In this document: positions 17,661-25,921 of the stretch, piece after piece | How positions within the stretch are numbered: position 1 is the stretch's first letter | Layout of the letters: each line of letters starts with the position of its first letter | DNA from: Marinimicrobium sp038419845 | Lineage (GTDB): Bacteria > Pseudomonadota > Gammaproteobacteria > Pseudomonadales > Cellvibrionaceae | Direction of reading: 5' to 3' | Length of the DNA: 64,000 nucleotides | Assembly: GCF_038419845.1 (NCBI RefSeq) | Contig: NZ_JBCAQT010000012.1 | Coordinates: 62,001 to 126,000 of the forward strand | Notes under the pieces: model-generated | What the model was told of the DNA's origin: nothing | What the model saw: only the letters and a program-made list of their open reading frames with translations | Databases searched by the model: none | Program-made: the position numbers and the translations under genes

Positions 17661-18929
17661 TCAACGCCACTCCGGCCGGTACTTGGGTTTGGCAAACAAC
17701 AACTGGGCGGTACCAATGCTGCGCTCGATAAAGCCGCCCTCGCAATAGCACAGGTAGTACTCCCACATGCGGATGAAACGCTCATCAAACTGCATGTCAC
17801 GCACCTCATCCAGCTTGGCCTCAAAGGCCAGGCGCCAGTCGTGCAGAGTTCGGGCGTAGTGCTGTCCGATATCTTCCATGTGCAGCATATTCATGTCGGT
17901 GACCCGGCGCACCAGGTCGGTCATCAACGCCACGGAGGGCAGCGAACCGCCCGGAAAGATATAGCGCTGAATAAAATCCACATGGGTGCGTGAGCGCTCA
18001 TAGCGCTGGTCGGCAATGGTGATTGCCTGAAGGAGCATCAGGCCGTCGTCGGTCAGCAGCTTCGAGCAGCGGTCGAAGTACTCCATGAAATGTTCATGCC
18101 CGACCGCCTCGATCATCTCCACCGAGACCAGCTTGGTATATTGTCCGGTCAGATCCCGGTAGTCATCAAACAACAGGGTGATCTTGTCTTCGAGCCCCGC
18201 GTCAGCCACTTTGGCCCGGGCCTCCACCCACTGGGCGCGGGAAATGGTGGTGGTGGTCACTCGGCAGCCATAGTGCCGGGCGGCATAAATGGCCAGACCG
18301 CCCCACCCTGTTCCGATTTCCAGCAGATGGTCCTCCGGAGTGAGCTGCAACTTCTCGCAGATTGTCTGTAGTTTGAACGCGGCCGCCTCTTCCAGGTCGG
18401 CATCGGGCCGGGGGTAAATCGCCGAGGAGTACATCATGCTCGAATCGAGAAAGAGCTTGAAAAAATCATTGCCCAGATCGTAATGGGCGGCGATATTGCG
18501 CCGGGCGCCCTCTTTGGAGTTGCGATTGAACCGGTGGAAAAATTTCAGCATCAACCGCCCCAGGAAGGACTGGCTGGAATCCATCGCATCGAGCGCATTG
18601 ATGTTGCGCACAAAAATACGGGTCACCTGAGTGAGGTTGGGAGTGGACCAGTAACCACTCATATAGGCCTCACCCGCGCCCACCGCACCGCCAAACGCCA
18701 CTTCGGCGTAGGCAATCGGATCGTGCACGTGCAGGTCGGCGACCAACTCCGCTTGGTCAGCGGGCTGGCCAAACTCGTAACGTTCATCGCCTTCATGCAC
18801 ACGCAGACAGCCTTCGCGCATGTGGCTCAGGGATTTGAGAATCAGGCGCTTGGCCAGGGAGTGATTCCAGCGCAGGCCGGCCTGTCGATGTCCCTTGGTT
18901 CGCGCAATACTGGAGCTGGATTGAGTCAC
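17661..18929 (-). CDS. cfa: Cyclopropane-fatty-acyl-phospholipid synthase-type SAM methyltransferase
   Basis: CFA-type enzymes add a SAM-derived methylene or methyl to unsaturated acyl chains of membrane phospholipids. The SAM-binding motif LLEIGTGWGGLAIYAA and the family hallmarks AHYDLGNDFFKLFLDSSMMYSSAIY, RIxVEMIEAVGHE-like VSVEMIEAVGHEHF and QRYIFPGG are present. The start is a GTG at 18927-18929 because a perfect AGGAGGT lies seven bases upstream; the longer open frame to 19154 has no such site. The product has 422 residues. In the Rhodobacter and Pseudomonas clusters of this type the homologue may act in furan fatty acid synthesis (UfaM-like) rather than cyclopropanation. The sequence does not decide between them. 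Confidence 0.88.
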   Translation of the reverse strand: MTQSSSSIARTKGHRQAGLRWNHSLAKRLILKSLSHMREGCLRVHEGDERYEFGQPADQAELVADLHVHDPIAYAEVAFGGAVGAGEAYMSGYWSTPNLTQVTRIFVRNINALDAMDSSQSFLGRLMLKFFHRFNRNSKEGARRNIAAHYDLGNDFFKLFLDSSMMYSSAIYPRPDADLEEAAAFKLQTICEKLQLTPEDHLLEIGTGWGGLAIYAARHYGCRVTTTTISRAQWVEARAKVADAGLEDKITLLFDDYRDLTGQYTKLVSVEMIEAVGHEHFMEYFDRCSKLLTDDGLMLLQAITIADQRYERSRTHVDFIQRYIFPGGSLPSVALMTDLVRRVTDMNMLHMEDIGQHYARTLHDWRLAFEAKLDEVRDMQFDERFIRMWEYYLCYCEGGFIERSIGTAQLLFAKPKYRPEWR

Positions 18930-18931
18930 GA

Positions 18932-19720
18932 CTACCTCCTGGATACCAGCGTAATGCGGGTGTTCAGTGTTTTGGATTCGGGCGCTTTTGAGTGCGGGTA
19001 AACCGGCACCCGTTTGAGCCAGAGTTTGAGGGCCTGCCAGTAGATGGCAGCGGGAATCTTGGCCGTAAGCCAGGGCGTGCGCCACAGAACGCGGGTCAGC
19101 CTGGACGCTTGCCATTCCAGGCGTTCCAGGCTGAGCGTCGCGTCCATATGGCATTCACCGTCGCGGTGATTTTCCATGTGCACCAGCAGTTTGTCGGAAG
19201 GCGCCGTGCTCACCCAGCGGTACTGCATGTCCATCGGGTTGAAGGGTGAAACATGCATCTCCTTGGCAAATGCCAGACGACTCTTTCCCGTGGCGGGATT
19301 GCAGGGAATCACATAGCAGTGGCGCTCGTCCCAGGGCGTGTTGTTCACCTGGGCCAGAATGACACTGGGGTATTCGGATTCCGGCTCGAAGCAGTAATAC
19401 AACGTGACCGGGTTGAAACACATCCCCCAGAGGCGCAGGTTGGTCAGCATACGGATCGGTCCCTGCGGGCAAGTGCCCTTCTGCCGGGTCACTTCCGCCC
19501 GCACCGCATCGCGCAAATCCGGAGTCTCGGGGTCCAGGTAGTCGGCCCGGCGAAACCACCCCAGGTTGCGACGATTCCAGGACCAGCCGCGAATGCCCTC
19601 AAACAGCCCGGGCAGCTCGTCCAGGTCCAGATAGAACAGGGTCGATTGATAGCGAAATTCGTGCGCTTTGGGCACAAACCGACGGTGACGGACCCAGCCC
19701 TGATAGATGGCGCTGTGCAT
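18932..19720 (-). CDS. DUF1365 family protein
   Basis: The 262 residues begin at ATG 19718-19720, which overlaps the upstream TGA by one base. Family features seen are HRRFVPKAHEFRYQSTLFYLDLDEL at the N-terminus, the central LTNLRLWGMCFNPVTLYYCF, NNTPWDERHCYVI, and FxVSPFNPMDMQY-like FAKEMHVSPFNPMDMQY. DUF1365 genes sit almost always between an FAD oxidoreductase and a CFA-type methyltransferase, as here, and belong to light or singlet-oxygen regulons. The biochemical role is unknown; work on modified fatty acids is the obvious candidate. Confidence 0.88.
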   Translation of the reverse strand: MHSAIYQGWVRHRRFVPKAHEFRYQSTLFYLDLDELPGLFEGIRGWSWNRRNLGWFRRADYLDPETPDLRDAVRAEVTRQKGTCPQGPIRMLTNLRLWGMCFNPVTLYYCFEPESEYPSVILAQVNNTPWDERHCYVIPCNPATGKSRLAFAKEMHVSPFNPMDMQYRWVSTAPSDKLLVHMENHRDGECHMDATLSLERLEWQASRLTRVLWRTPWLTAKIPAAIYWQALKLWLKRVPVYPHSKAPESKTLNTRITLVSRR

Positions 19721-20997
19721 CAGAACTCCTCCCCCAGGGCGGCGGCGACACGCAGCCCCGACACCACGCCATCTTCGTGAAAACCATTGCGCCAATAGGC
19801 ACCACAGTAGTGAGTATTCTGTCGGCCACTGATGTCATCCCAGCGTTGCTGGGCGGCAATGCTCTCCCGGTTGAAGACCGGATGGCTGTACTGGTAGCGA
19901 CCCAGGATCTTGCTCTCATCCAACCATGGCGTGGCGTTGACGCTGACGCAGAGCGTCTTGGGCGCTCGCAGGCGCTGGAGAATATTCATGTTGTAGGTCA
20001 GCACAGCCTGTTCGCTGTCGCGCTCGGTGAGCCAGTAGTTCCAGCTGGCCCAGGCGCGTCTGGCCTCCGGCAGAACGCTTTCATCGGTATGCAGGGTCAC
20101 ATCGTTCTGCTGGTAGGGGATCGCGCCCAGGACCTCGCTTTCGTGCTGGCTGGGGTCGGCCAGCAGCTTCAGGGCCTGGTCACTGTGGCAGGCGAAAATC
20201 ACCTCATCAAAGCTCTGTTCACCGAATTTCTCAGTGGTGACCAGCGCACCCTTTTCCAGCCGCTTCACTCGGGTCACCGGGCAGTCGGTGTAGATATCCT
20301 CCTGAAAGTCGCGCGTCAGGGGCGCGAGGTAGCTGTGGGAGCCGCCCTTGATGGTGTACCACTGAGGCTGGTTGGTGACCGTCAGCAGGCCATGGTTGTG
20401 AAAAAAGCGGACAAAAAACAACAATGGCATCTGAGCCGCGCCGGGCAATCCCGAGGACCAGATGGCCGACACCATGGGAAGAATATAGTGGCGCTGGAAA
20501 AAGGCGCTGTACCCCTGGTTGTGCAGGTAGTCCCCGAGTGTCAGGTCGGGGTCGACACTGTCCTGCTCGAAATCGCGGGTACAGGCCTTGTTGAAGCGGA
20601 TTATCTCCCTGAGCATCCCCCAATGGGCCGGGCTGAACAGGTTGCGGCGCTGGGCGAAAATGCCATTGAAGCCGGAGCCGCTGTACTCGTAAGCATGATC
20701 GGGCCCGGTCACACTGAAGCCCATGTCGGTCAACTGGCTGGGCACGCCCAGCCGGGACATCAGTTTGATGAAGTTGGGGTAGGTCCGGTCGTTAAACACA
20801 ATAAAGCCGGTGTCGACATCGTATCGACGCCCCTCCAGCTCCACGGGCCTGGTTGCGGTGTGGCCGCCGATCTGCGGGCCGGCTTCAAACACGGTGACCC
20901 GGTGACGTCGGGACAGTAAATGCGCGGCGGTCAGCCCGCTGATTCCCGAGCCTATGACGGCGATATTTTTGCTTTCGGATTGGTTTTTGGCGTTCAA
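19720..20997 (-). CDS. FAD/NAD(P)-binding amine-oxidase-like oxidoreductase
   Basis: The start is taken as the TTG at 20995-20997, which overlaps the SDR stop as TTGA. A further-upstream start would run 24 codons into the SDR gene and add a tail absent from homologues. The 425 residues have the dinucleotide motif VIGSGISGLTAAHLL near residue 14, FEAGPQIGGHTATR, DTGFIVFNDRTYPNF, and a C-terminal GLRVAAALGEEF FAD segment. Homologues in light- or singlet-oxygen-induced clusters resemble a fatty-acyl desaturase proposed for furan fatty acid formation. The substrate is not shown by sequence. Confidence 0.85.
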   Translation of the reverse strand: MNAKNQSESKNIAVIGSGISGLTAAHLLSRRHRVTVFEAGPQIGGHTATRPVELEGRRYDVDTGFIVFNDRTYPNFIKLMSRLGVPSQLTDMGFSVTGPDHAYEYSGSGFNGIFAQRRNLFSPAHWGMLREIIRFNKACTRDFEQDSVDPDLTLGDYLHNQGYSAFFQRHYILPMVSAIWSSGLPGAAQMPLLFFVRFFHNHGLLTVTNQPQWYTIKGGSHSYLAPLTRDFQEDIYTDCPVTRVKRLEKGALVTTEKFGEQSFDEVIFACHSDQALKLLADPSQHESEVLGAIPYQQNDVTLHTDESVLPEARRAWASWNYWLTERDSEQAVLTYNMNILQRLRAPKTLCVSVNATPWLDESKILGRYQYSHPVFNRESIAAQQRWDDISGRQNTHYCGAYWRNGFHEDGVVSGLRVAAALGEEF

Positions 20998-21758
20998 TTG
21001 TTCACCATCTTTTTCAAAAGTGCGGTTTGCCAGCCCAGAGGCAACCAGCTGATCAGGTGCATGATCCACACCAGTTGCCAGGGGAATTGGACAGTCAATT
21101 TGCGTTTGTCCATTCCTCGCGCGATATGACCGGAGGCCTGCTCGGCGTCGATCAGAAAGGGCATTTCAAAGTCGTTGCGGTCGGTCAGCGGCGTTTTGAC
21201 AAATCCGGGCCGCACCAACGTGACGTCGATGCGCTCGGCGGCGAGATCGACCCGGAGCGAATTCATCAAATACTCCATGGCCGCTTTGGAAGCGCCGTAG
21301 GCTTCGCTGCGCGTCAGCGGTAGCACCGCTGCCATACTGCCAACCCCCACCACCTGCGCCCGGTTGGGCGAGCGGCGCAGCATGGGCAGCGCCAGCTCCA
21401 GTGTGTTGGCGCTACCGAGCACGTTGATATTCATTACCGGCTCGAACAGCCCGGCATCAAAGTGTCTGGTATCGATGTATTCACAGGTGCCGGCGTTGAG
21501 CACCACCGCGTCCAGGTGATCGTTAATGGCCATCATGGCCTCACGGGCACTGTCTAGCCCCTGCCGGTCTGTCAGATCGACCGGGAGAACATGACAGTTG
21601 TCGGGAAAATCGTCGGCGATCGACTGGAGTTTCTCGCGGCTGCGGGCCGTAATCACTACCTGCCGCCCCTCGCCCAGCAGCCGGCGCGCCAGTGCCTCGC
21701 CAATCCCGCTGGAGGCTCCGGTGATCCAGACCCAATCGGCCCTATCATGCGTCATCAT
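20994..21758 (-). CDS. Short-chain dehydrogenase/reductase
   Basis: This is a classical SDR of 254 residues. The cofactor motif TGASSGIG is at about 14-21, NAG near 90, and the catalytic Ser-Tyr-Lys shows as VGSMAAVLP with YGASK. The substrate is unknown. A hydrophobic C-terminal stretch (LVWIMHLISWLPLGWQTALL) suggests membrane association, fitting a lipid substrate. The start overlaps the photolyase end by 14 bp; ATG at 21756-21758 or the adjacent ATG could be used. The stop overlaps the FAD gene's TTG start. Confidence 0.88.
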   Translation of the reverse strand: MMTHDRADWVWITGASSGIGEALARRLLGEGRQVVITARSREKLQSIADDFPDNCHVLPVDLTDRQGLDSAREAMMAINDHLDAVVLNAGTCEYIDTRHFDAGLFEPVMNINVLGSANTLELALPMLRRSPNRAQVVGVGSMAAVLPLTRSEAYGASKAAMEYLMNSLRVDLAAERIDVTLVRPGFVKTPLTDRNDFEMPFLIDAEQASGHIARGMDKRKLTVQFPWQLVWIMHLISWLPLGWQTALLKKMVNN

Positions 21759-23187
21759 TTGGCCCCTGATTCAGTTGTTTGAACAATTCAATGGTTTCCT
21801 TGCGACTGGCTTTGAGATCCACCATGGGCCTGGGATAGCCCGCCACCGGCGGTGGCCGGTGAACCTGCTTGCGTGGCAAATCCTTTAGCTCCGGTACATA
21901 TTTACGGATGAAGGTGCCCTCCGGATCAAAGCGCTCCGACTGAGTTACCGGGTTGAAAATGCGGAAATAGGGCGCGGCGTCGGTACCGGTTGAGGCGCTC
22001 CACTGCCAGCCCCCGTTGTTGGCGGCGAAATCACCATCAATCAGCTGGGACATGAACCAGGCTTCGCCCAGGCGCCAGTCGATGCGCAGGTTCTTGGTCA
22101 GGAACATGGCCACCACCATGCGCAGCCGGTTGTGCATCCAGCCGGTTTGCGCCAGCTGGCGCATGGCCGCATCCACAATCGGAATGCCGGTACGGCCCCG
22201 TCGCCAGTCATTCAGATCGTCTTCATCCCAGCGCCAGGGAAAGGCCTCGGTGTGGCGCTGCAGCGCCTTGTGCTTGCACACCTCGGGAAAATCCACACTC
22301 ACGTGCTGATAAAAATCCCGCCACACCAGCTCTCCGATCCAGGTTTCGGCGCCCGGGTTGCCTCCGTCCCACTGCCCGCGGTTGGCGCGCAGAGCGGCAT
22401 TCAGGCACTGACGCGGCGACAGGCTGCCCACCGCCAGGTAGGGAGACAGCTCCGAGGTGCCGGCCAGAGCGGGAAAGTCCCGGTCCTGCTGGTAGCGGTG
22501 GATCCGCTCCTCGGTAAAGTCAGCCAGGCGCTGCAGAGCTTCTTCCTCCCCCGCCGGCCAGAGTTCGGACAGATCCCGAAGGGCCGTCTGGTCAAACAGT
22601 TTGTTCAGGGGCACACCGGCATCGTGCACCCGCGCGGTGTCCTCAGGCTGAACCGGAGGAGCGGGATGGGGGTCCATGGGCCGCTCACTGGCCAGTTGCA
22701 GCCAGCGCCGTTTGAAGGCGGTAAACACTTTGTAGGGTTCCCCCTGGCCGTTGCGAACGTGGCCGGGCGGGAGAATGACCCGGTCGTGAAACCGTTTGAA
22801 ATGCATCCCGCTGTCCTGAAACAGATCGGCCACGGCCCGGTCCCGGTTGAGTTCGTCCAGCGGGTATTCGGCATTGAAGTAAATGCCGTCGCAGTTCTCC
22901 CGGCGCGCGAGGCTGAGCAGTTTGTCGGGTATGCCCATGGCCTTGTGCTCTCGCAACAGCACCAGAGGAATATTCAGCTCCGCCAGTTCGGCCGACAGCA
23001 ACGTCAGGTGCCGACGGATAAAATCCAGCCTGGCCGGCGCCATGACATGGCGCTGGACAAATTCCTCGCACAGCACATAAACCGCCACCACGCCCTGCCC
23101 CGTCTGTGACGCGTGGAACAGAGCGGGGTTGTCGCGCAGGCGCAGATCATTGCGCAGCCAGACCAGTGTTCGGTTGTGCGTGTTCAT
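21745..23187 (-). CDS. phrB: Deoxyribodipyrimidine photolyase (class I cryptochrome/photolyase)
   Basis: The enzyme repairs UV-made cyclobutane pyrimidine dimers using blue light and reduced FAD. At 480 residues it has the N-terminal antenna domain (LVWLRNDLRLRDNPAL) and the FAD domain, with WIGELVWRDFYQHV, GRTGIPIVDAAMRQL, GWMHNRLRM, and NNGGWQWSASTGTDAAPYFRIFNP. The tryptophan electron-transfer residues appear in place. It is the fourth gene of the operon, 6 bp after the SnoaL-like gene and overlapping the SDR. Placement behind a LitR-like regulator fits light induction. Confidence 0.95.
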   Translation of the reverse strand: MNTHNRTLVWLRNDLRLRDNPALFHASQTGQGVVAVYVLCEEFVQRHVMAPARLDFIRRHLTLLSAELAELNIPLVLLREHKAMGIPDKLLSLARRENCDGIYFNAEYPLDELNRDRAVADLFQDSGMHFKRFHDRVILPPGHVRNGQGEPYKVFTAFKRRWLQLASERPMDPHPAPPVQPEDTARVHDAGVPLNKLFDQTALRDLSELWPAGEEEALQRLADFTEERIHRYQQDRDFPALAGTSELSPYLAVGSLSPRQCLNAALRANRGQWDGGNPGAETWIGELVWRDFYQHVSVDFPEVCKHKALQRHTEAFPWRWDEDDLNDWRRGRTGIPIVDAAMRQLAQTGWMHNRLRMVVAMFLTKNLRIDWRLGEAWFMSQLIDGDFAANNGGWQWSASTGTDAAPYFRIFNPVTQSERFDPEGTFIRKYVPELKDLPRKQVHRPPPVAGYPRPMVDLKASRKETIELFKQLNQGPNDDA

Positions 23188-23193
23188 TGAAAC

Positions 23194-23634
23194 TTATCCA
23201 AGCCTCCGTTTAATGGTGTGAATTACAGAACCGAGCACCGGCAGATGCTCGTACAGCATGGCGCCCGCATCGAAGTAATCGCGATGGTAGAGCACCCGCT
23301 CGCCAAATTTCAGGTGACTGGAGCCGGCCAGTGTCAGCAATTTACCCCGGCGCAGCTTACGATGCCTGTATTGCATGTGCCAAAACAGCACGGCCTGATC
23401 GGGCTCATCCCCCGCTCCCGACTGCTCAATCACATCGGTAAATTCAAACCGGCACTCATCCAGGCCGCGCACCAGGCGGGAAAAGTAGCGGCGCAGCTCT
23501 ATCAGCCCCTGTATCCGGTGCAGCGGATCTTCAAAAACCACATCAATATCATAGATCTGATCGAGGGCGCTGATCAGGGCGGGGTCAAAGCGCTCATACA
23601 GGCTCATGACCTGATGCATCAGGGATTGGGTCAT
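23194..23634 (-). CDS. SnoaL/NTF2-like protein
   Basis: The ATG at 23632-23634 shares its A with the preceding TAA (TAATG), giving 146 residues. The fold signature of a small cone-shaped NTF2-like domain is visible: LYERFDPALISALDQIYDIDVVFEDPLHRIQG, RYFSRL, and VLFWHMQYRHRKLRRGK. Homologues occupy the same place in many photolyase clusters. It may be a ligand-binding protein or an isomerase-type enzyme; no catalytic set can be assigned. The longer open frame to 23763 lies inside the regulator gene and is not used. Confidence 0.8.
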   Translation of the reverse strand: MTQSLMHQVMSLYERFDPALISALDQIYDIDVVFEDPLHRIQGLIELRRYFSRLVRGLDECRFEFTDVIEQSGAGDEPDQAVLFWHMQYRHRKLRRGKLLTLAGSSHLKFGERVLYHRDYFDAGAMLYEHLPVLGSVIHTIKRRLG

Positions 23635-24605
23635 TATTCGGATACTCCAGAGCCGGGGAATAACGGATCTTCGGCCCTGGTGCGGACATCCGTCGTGTTG
23701 AGTGCACGGAGAATATCGCGATGAGTCTGCCCCAGGCAGTGAGGGTGCTCGCTGGGCGAGCATAAAGCCGTCATGCGGCCCGCAAGCCAGACCGGCACCT
23801 GCAAACGCTGCTCGACTTCACCCCGCTGCTGTTCCAGATAACGCGTTGGCGCGCCATCCGAATACAGGATCAACGCCTCGGAGCCCAGCTGTTCTACCGC
23901 AAACACCCACTCTGACTGAGGGACAGGGCCGAAAAAATCCACTCGGTTGCTATTTACGGCCAGGCTGTAGGCAAGGATCATAGGCAGAACCGAATCTGTC
24001 TCCCGACTGACATCCATCAACAGGAGTCGAGGGTTTTTGTGGCTTATGTTTGCCGCCTGCAGCCGGTGCAGCGCCGAGGCAAAATAGGCCTCCAGGTGGG
24101 CCTCCAGAAAGGCCAGCCGGGTGGCCATTCCATAGTCCGCCCGCTGTTGCTGCAGCGGTACCCGGAGTGCCTGCAGCTGCGGCTCCAGCAGTTGGTCCAC
24201 CACAATATCCGTCGGGTAGAGCGAGCCGACTTCCGCCAGTAACGAGTCCAGGGACTGGCCCTGCAGCGACCCCACCGCGGCCTGCAGGCGCCGGGCAAAC
24301 GCTTCCCAGGGGCCGTCTTCCGGCACCGACTCCAGTCCGCTCTCGGGAGCGGGCCGGCCCAGCAGCGCCTTGACCTGACTGACCGCCACACCCCGCGCAA
24401 GCCAGCTCTGGATTTCCTCGACCCGCGCAACGTCCTCGGGCCGATACAAGCGATGGCCCTTGTCGGTCCGCAACGGCTTGAGCAGCCCGTAGCGACGCTC
24501 CCAGGCGCGCAGAGTGACCGAATTCACTCCGGTCACCCGGGAAACCTCCCGGATGGGAACGGCGGACGCCAGCTCGGCTGAGTCAGGTTCAGTCGACGTT
24601 GGCAT
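23634..24605 (-). CDS. MerR-family regulator, LitR/CarH-like without a visible B12 motif
   Basis: The 323-residue protein has an N-terminal MerR helix-turn-helix (PIREVSRVTGVNSVTLRAWERRYGLL, then GHRLYRPEDVARVEEI; residues about 17-75). The C-terminal part follows the B12-binding-domain layout of LitR/CarH, but the cobalamin histidine motif E-x-x-H-x-x-G is not seen. This fits the class II LitR type described in Pseudomonas putida, which controls phrB and fatty-acid genes in response to light. Here it would control its own operon through the TTGTACAA-type sites upstream. It overlaps the DUF523 gene by 17 bp and is coupled to the SnoaL-like gene. Confidence 0.85.
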   Translation of the reverse strand: MPTSTEPDSAELASAVPIREVSRVTGVNSVTLRAWERRYGLLKPLRTDKGHRLYRPEDVARVEEIQSWLARGVAVSQVKALLGRPAPESGLESVPEDGPWEAFARRLQAAVGSLQGQSLDSLLAEVGSLYPTDIVVDQLLEPQLQALRVPLQQQRADYGMATRLAFLEAHLEAYFASALHRLQAANISHKNPRLLLMDVSRETDSVLPMILAYSLAVNSNRVDFFGPVPQSEWVFAVEQLGSEALILYSDGAPTRYLEQQRGEVEQRLQVPVWLAGRMTALCSPSEHPHCLGQTHRDILRALNTTDVRTRAEDPLFPGSGVSE

Positions 24606-25554
24606 TGCGCAACCCCAGCTTTTCCGGGTGTGGCGACCAGAAGGTCTGCTTCTGGAGATAGGGATTGTCCACTTTCAGCAGATAGTGCTTGAGCAGGGTC
24701 AGCGGCACGACCAAGGGCACCTCTTTGAGCCGGTAGGATTCAATCACCCGGGACAGTTCGTCCTGTTCATCTGCATCCAGCAGCCCGCGCAGGTAACCGC
24801 GCAGGTGCATTATGGCGTTGGTATTGCCCTTACGGGTCGCCCGGTGTCCCAGTGCCGCCATGAACTCGCGCAGAAATTCGTCGCGCAACTCGTGAATGTC
24901 GCGCGAGCCCGCTTGCGCGACCAGTCGGCCGAGGCTTTTGTAGCTGGGTACGTGATGTGCCATCACCTGGTATTTGTAGCGGGAGTAAAAATCCACCAGA
25001 CGGGCCGGCGTGGGCTCAAAGGCGACCGATTGGTTCCAGTCCCAGTAGGCGAATACCCGGGTGATGAAGTTATCCCGCAGCCCCGGATCGGTCAGCCTTC
25101 CGGCCTCTTCCACCGGCAGCAGCGGATGCAGCTCCATCAGTCGCTGGGCATAGGCGCCCTGCCCTTCGCTGTCGAGCGGATGATCATTCTCGCCGTAGCG
25201 CTTCATCCGGAAGGCGCCGCAGCTGGGAGAGTTCTGCATCAGGACATAGCCACAGATATCGGGCATTGCCGCCACGGCCTTGTCGGCCTCGGCGGCCAAG
25301 GCTTCGGTCACATCCAGACTGGGGTCGGCCACACCGCGCACGCGGGTGCCCTTGTCGGTGGCGACCAGGCGGATGGGTTTGCGCGGAATGCCCAGGCCAA
25401 TGGCGACCTCGGGGCAGACGGGCCGGTAGTCGAAGTACCGGCTCATGACGTCGGTGAGGAAGCGGTTGCGTTTGTGTCCCCCATCGAACCGCACGGGCTC
25501 GCCCAGCAGGCATTCGCTGATTCCGACGGGTATTTTCTGAGAACCGGTGTCCAT
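24589..25554 (-). CDS. DUF523 and DUF1722 (YbgA-like) fusion protein
   Basis: This is the first gene of the operon. Its 321 residues contain an N-terminal DUF523 domain (VGISECLLGEPVRFDGGHK, FRPVCPEVAIGLGIPR-like, LMQNSPSCG; cysteines C15, C67 and CxxG could bind a metal). A C-terminal DUF1722 domain follows (FYSRYKYQVMAHHVPSYKSLGRLV, NAIMHLRGYL). The domain pair is common in gammaproteobacteria near photolyase genes, with no proven reaction; related DUF523 proteins have been linked to tRNA 2-thiouridine removal. The start ATG at 25552-25554 follows the operator array directly. Confidence 0.85.
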   Translation of the reverse strand: MDTGSQKIPVGISECLLGEPVRFDGGHKRNRFLTDVMSRYFDYRPVCPEVAIGLGIPRKPIRLVATDKGTRVRGVADPSLDVTEALAAEADKAVAAMPDICGYVLMQNSPSCGAFRMKRYGENDHPLDSEGQGAYAQRLMELHPLLPVEEAGRLTDPGLRDNFITRVFAYWDWNQSVAFEPTPARLVDFYSRYKYQVMAHHVPSYKSLGRLVAQAGSRDIHELRDEFLREFMAALGHRATRKGNTNAIMHLRGYLRGLLDADEQDELSRVIESYRLKEVPLVVPLTLLKHYLLKVDNPYLQKQTFWSPHPEKLGLRNANVD

Positions 25555-25562
25555 AACAAACC

Positions 25563-25632
25563 TTGTACAAGTTGGTGAGCGTTGTATAAGTATTAGCTCA
25601 GAGCCTTGTACAAAGCAAGTGGTTTTGTATAA
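25563..25632 (-). promoter_or_regulatory. Operator array: four TTGTA(C/T)AA sites upstream of the photolyase operon
   Basis: Sites lie at 25563-25570 (TTGTACAA), 25582-25589 (TTGTATAA), 25606-25613 (TTGTACAA) and 25625-25632 (TTGTATAA). They form two identical pairs, each with 19-bp site-to-site spacing, set 24 bp apart. The 25562-25571 site is a perfect palindrome CTTGTACAAG. On the minus strand TTGTAC (25613-25608 region) and TATACA (overlapping 25582-25589) could be -35 and -10 boxes with about 19 bp between them, the long spacing typical of MerR-type promoters. The LitR-like protein of this operon is the natural ligand. Confidence 0.7.
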
Positions 25633-25660
25633 GTTTTGTTAATGGCGGAGAGGGATTGCG

Positions 25661-25921
25661 GCGGATGCGCCTTAGGCTTATCCGCCCTACGGGATCGCAA
25701 TGGTGGGTTCTACGGGGTACGGAGGACCGATCTGGGGTAAGGTCTTCCCGGACCGTCACCGACAGGATGTCGGTGGAGAGGCCCCGTGGACGCCCCACAT
25801 GGATGTGGGAAGTGTCCCGAAGCGCCGGGAGCGCGAAGGGGACCGGGTTCACGCCGTGTCCGGGAACAGCCTACCCCTGAGCGGGCCGGGCGTGACGCAA
25901 CCCCCCGCCCCAATCACCGCT
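25661..25921. repeat. Intergenic repeats between cysB and the photolyase operon
   Basis: A family A unit (25661-25690) is followed by about 230 bp of repeat-derived sequence without a credible gene. Parts match the element near ccmG: ccacatggatgtgg (compare 8694) and ctacccctgagcgggccgg (compare 8872). Short palindromes such as cccacatggatgtggg are present. It separates the operator array from the 3' end of cysB. Confidence 0.65.

Noticed and set aside
16444..17766. A 440-codon reading of the secreted-protein gene extended through DUF2878
   Set aside because: The extra N-terminus is an out-of-frame reading of the DUF2878 gene; the internal ATG at 17149-17151 begins a proper signal peptide.
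17661..19154. Longer start for the CFA-type methyltransferase
   Set aside because: The added 75 residues lie in the DUF1365 gene; GTG 18927-18929 has a perfect AGGAGGT upstream.
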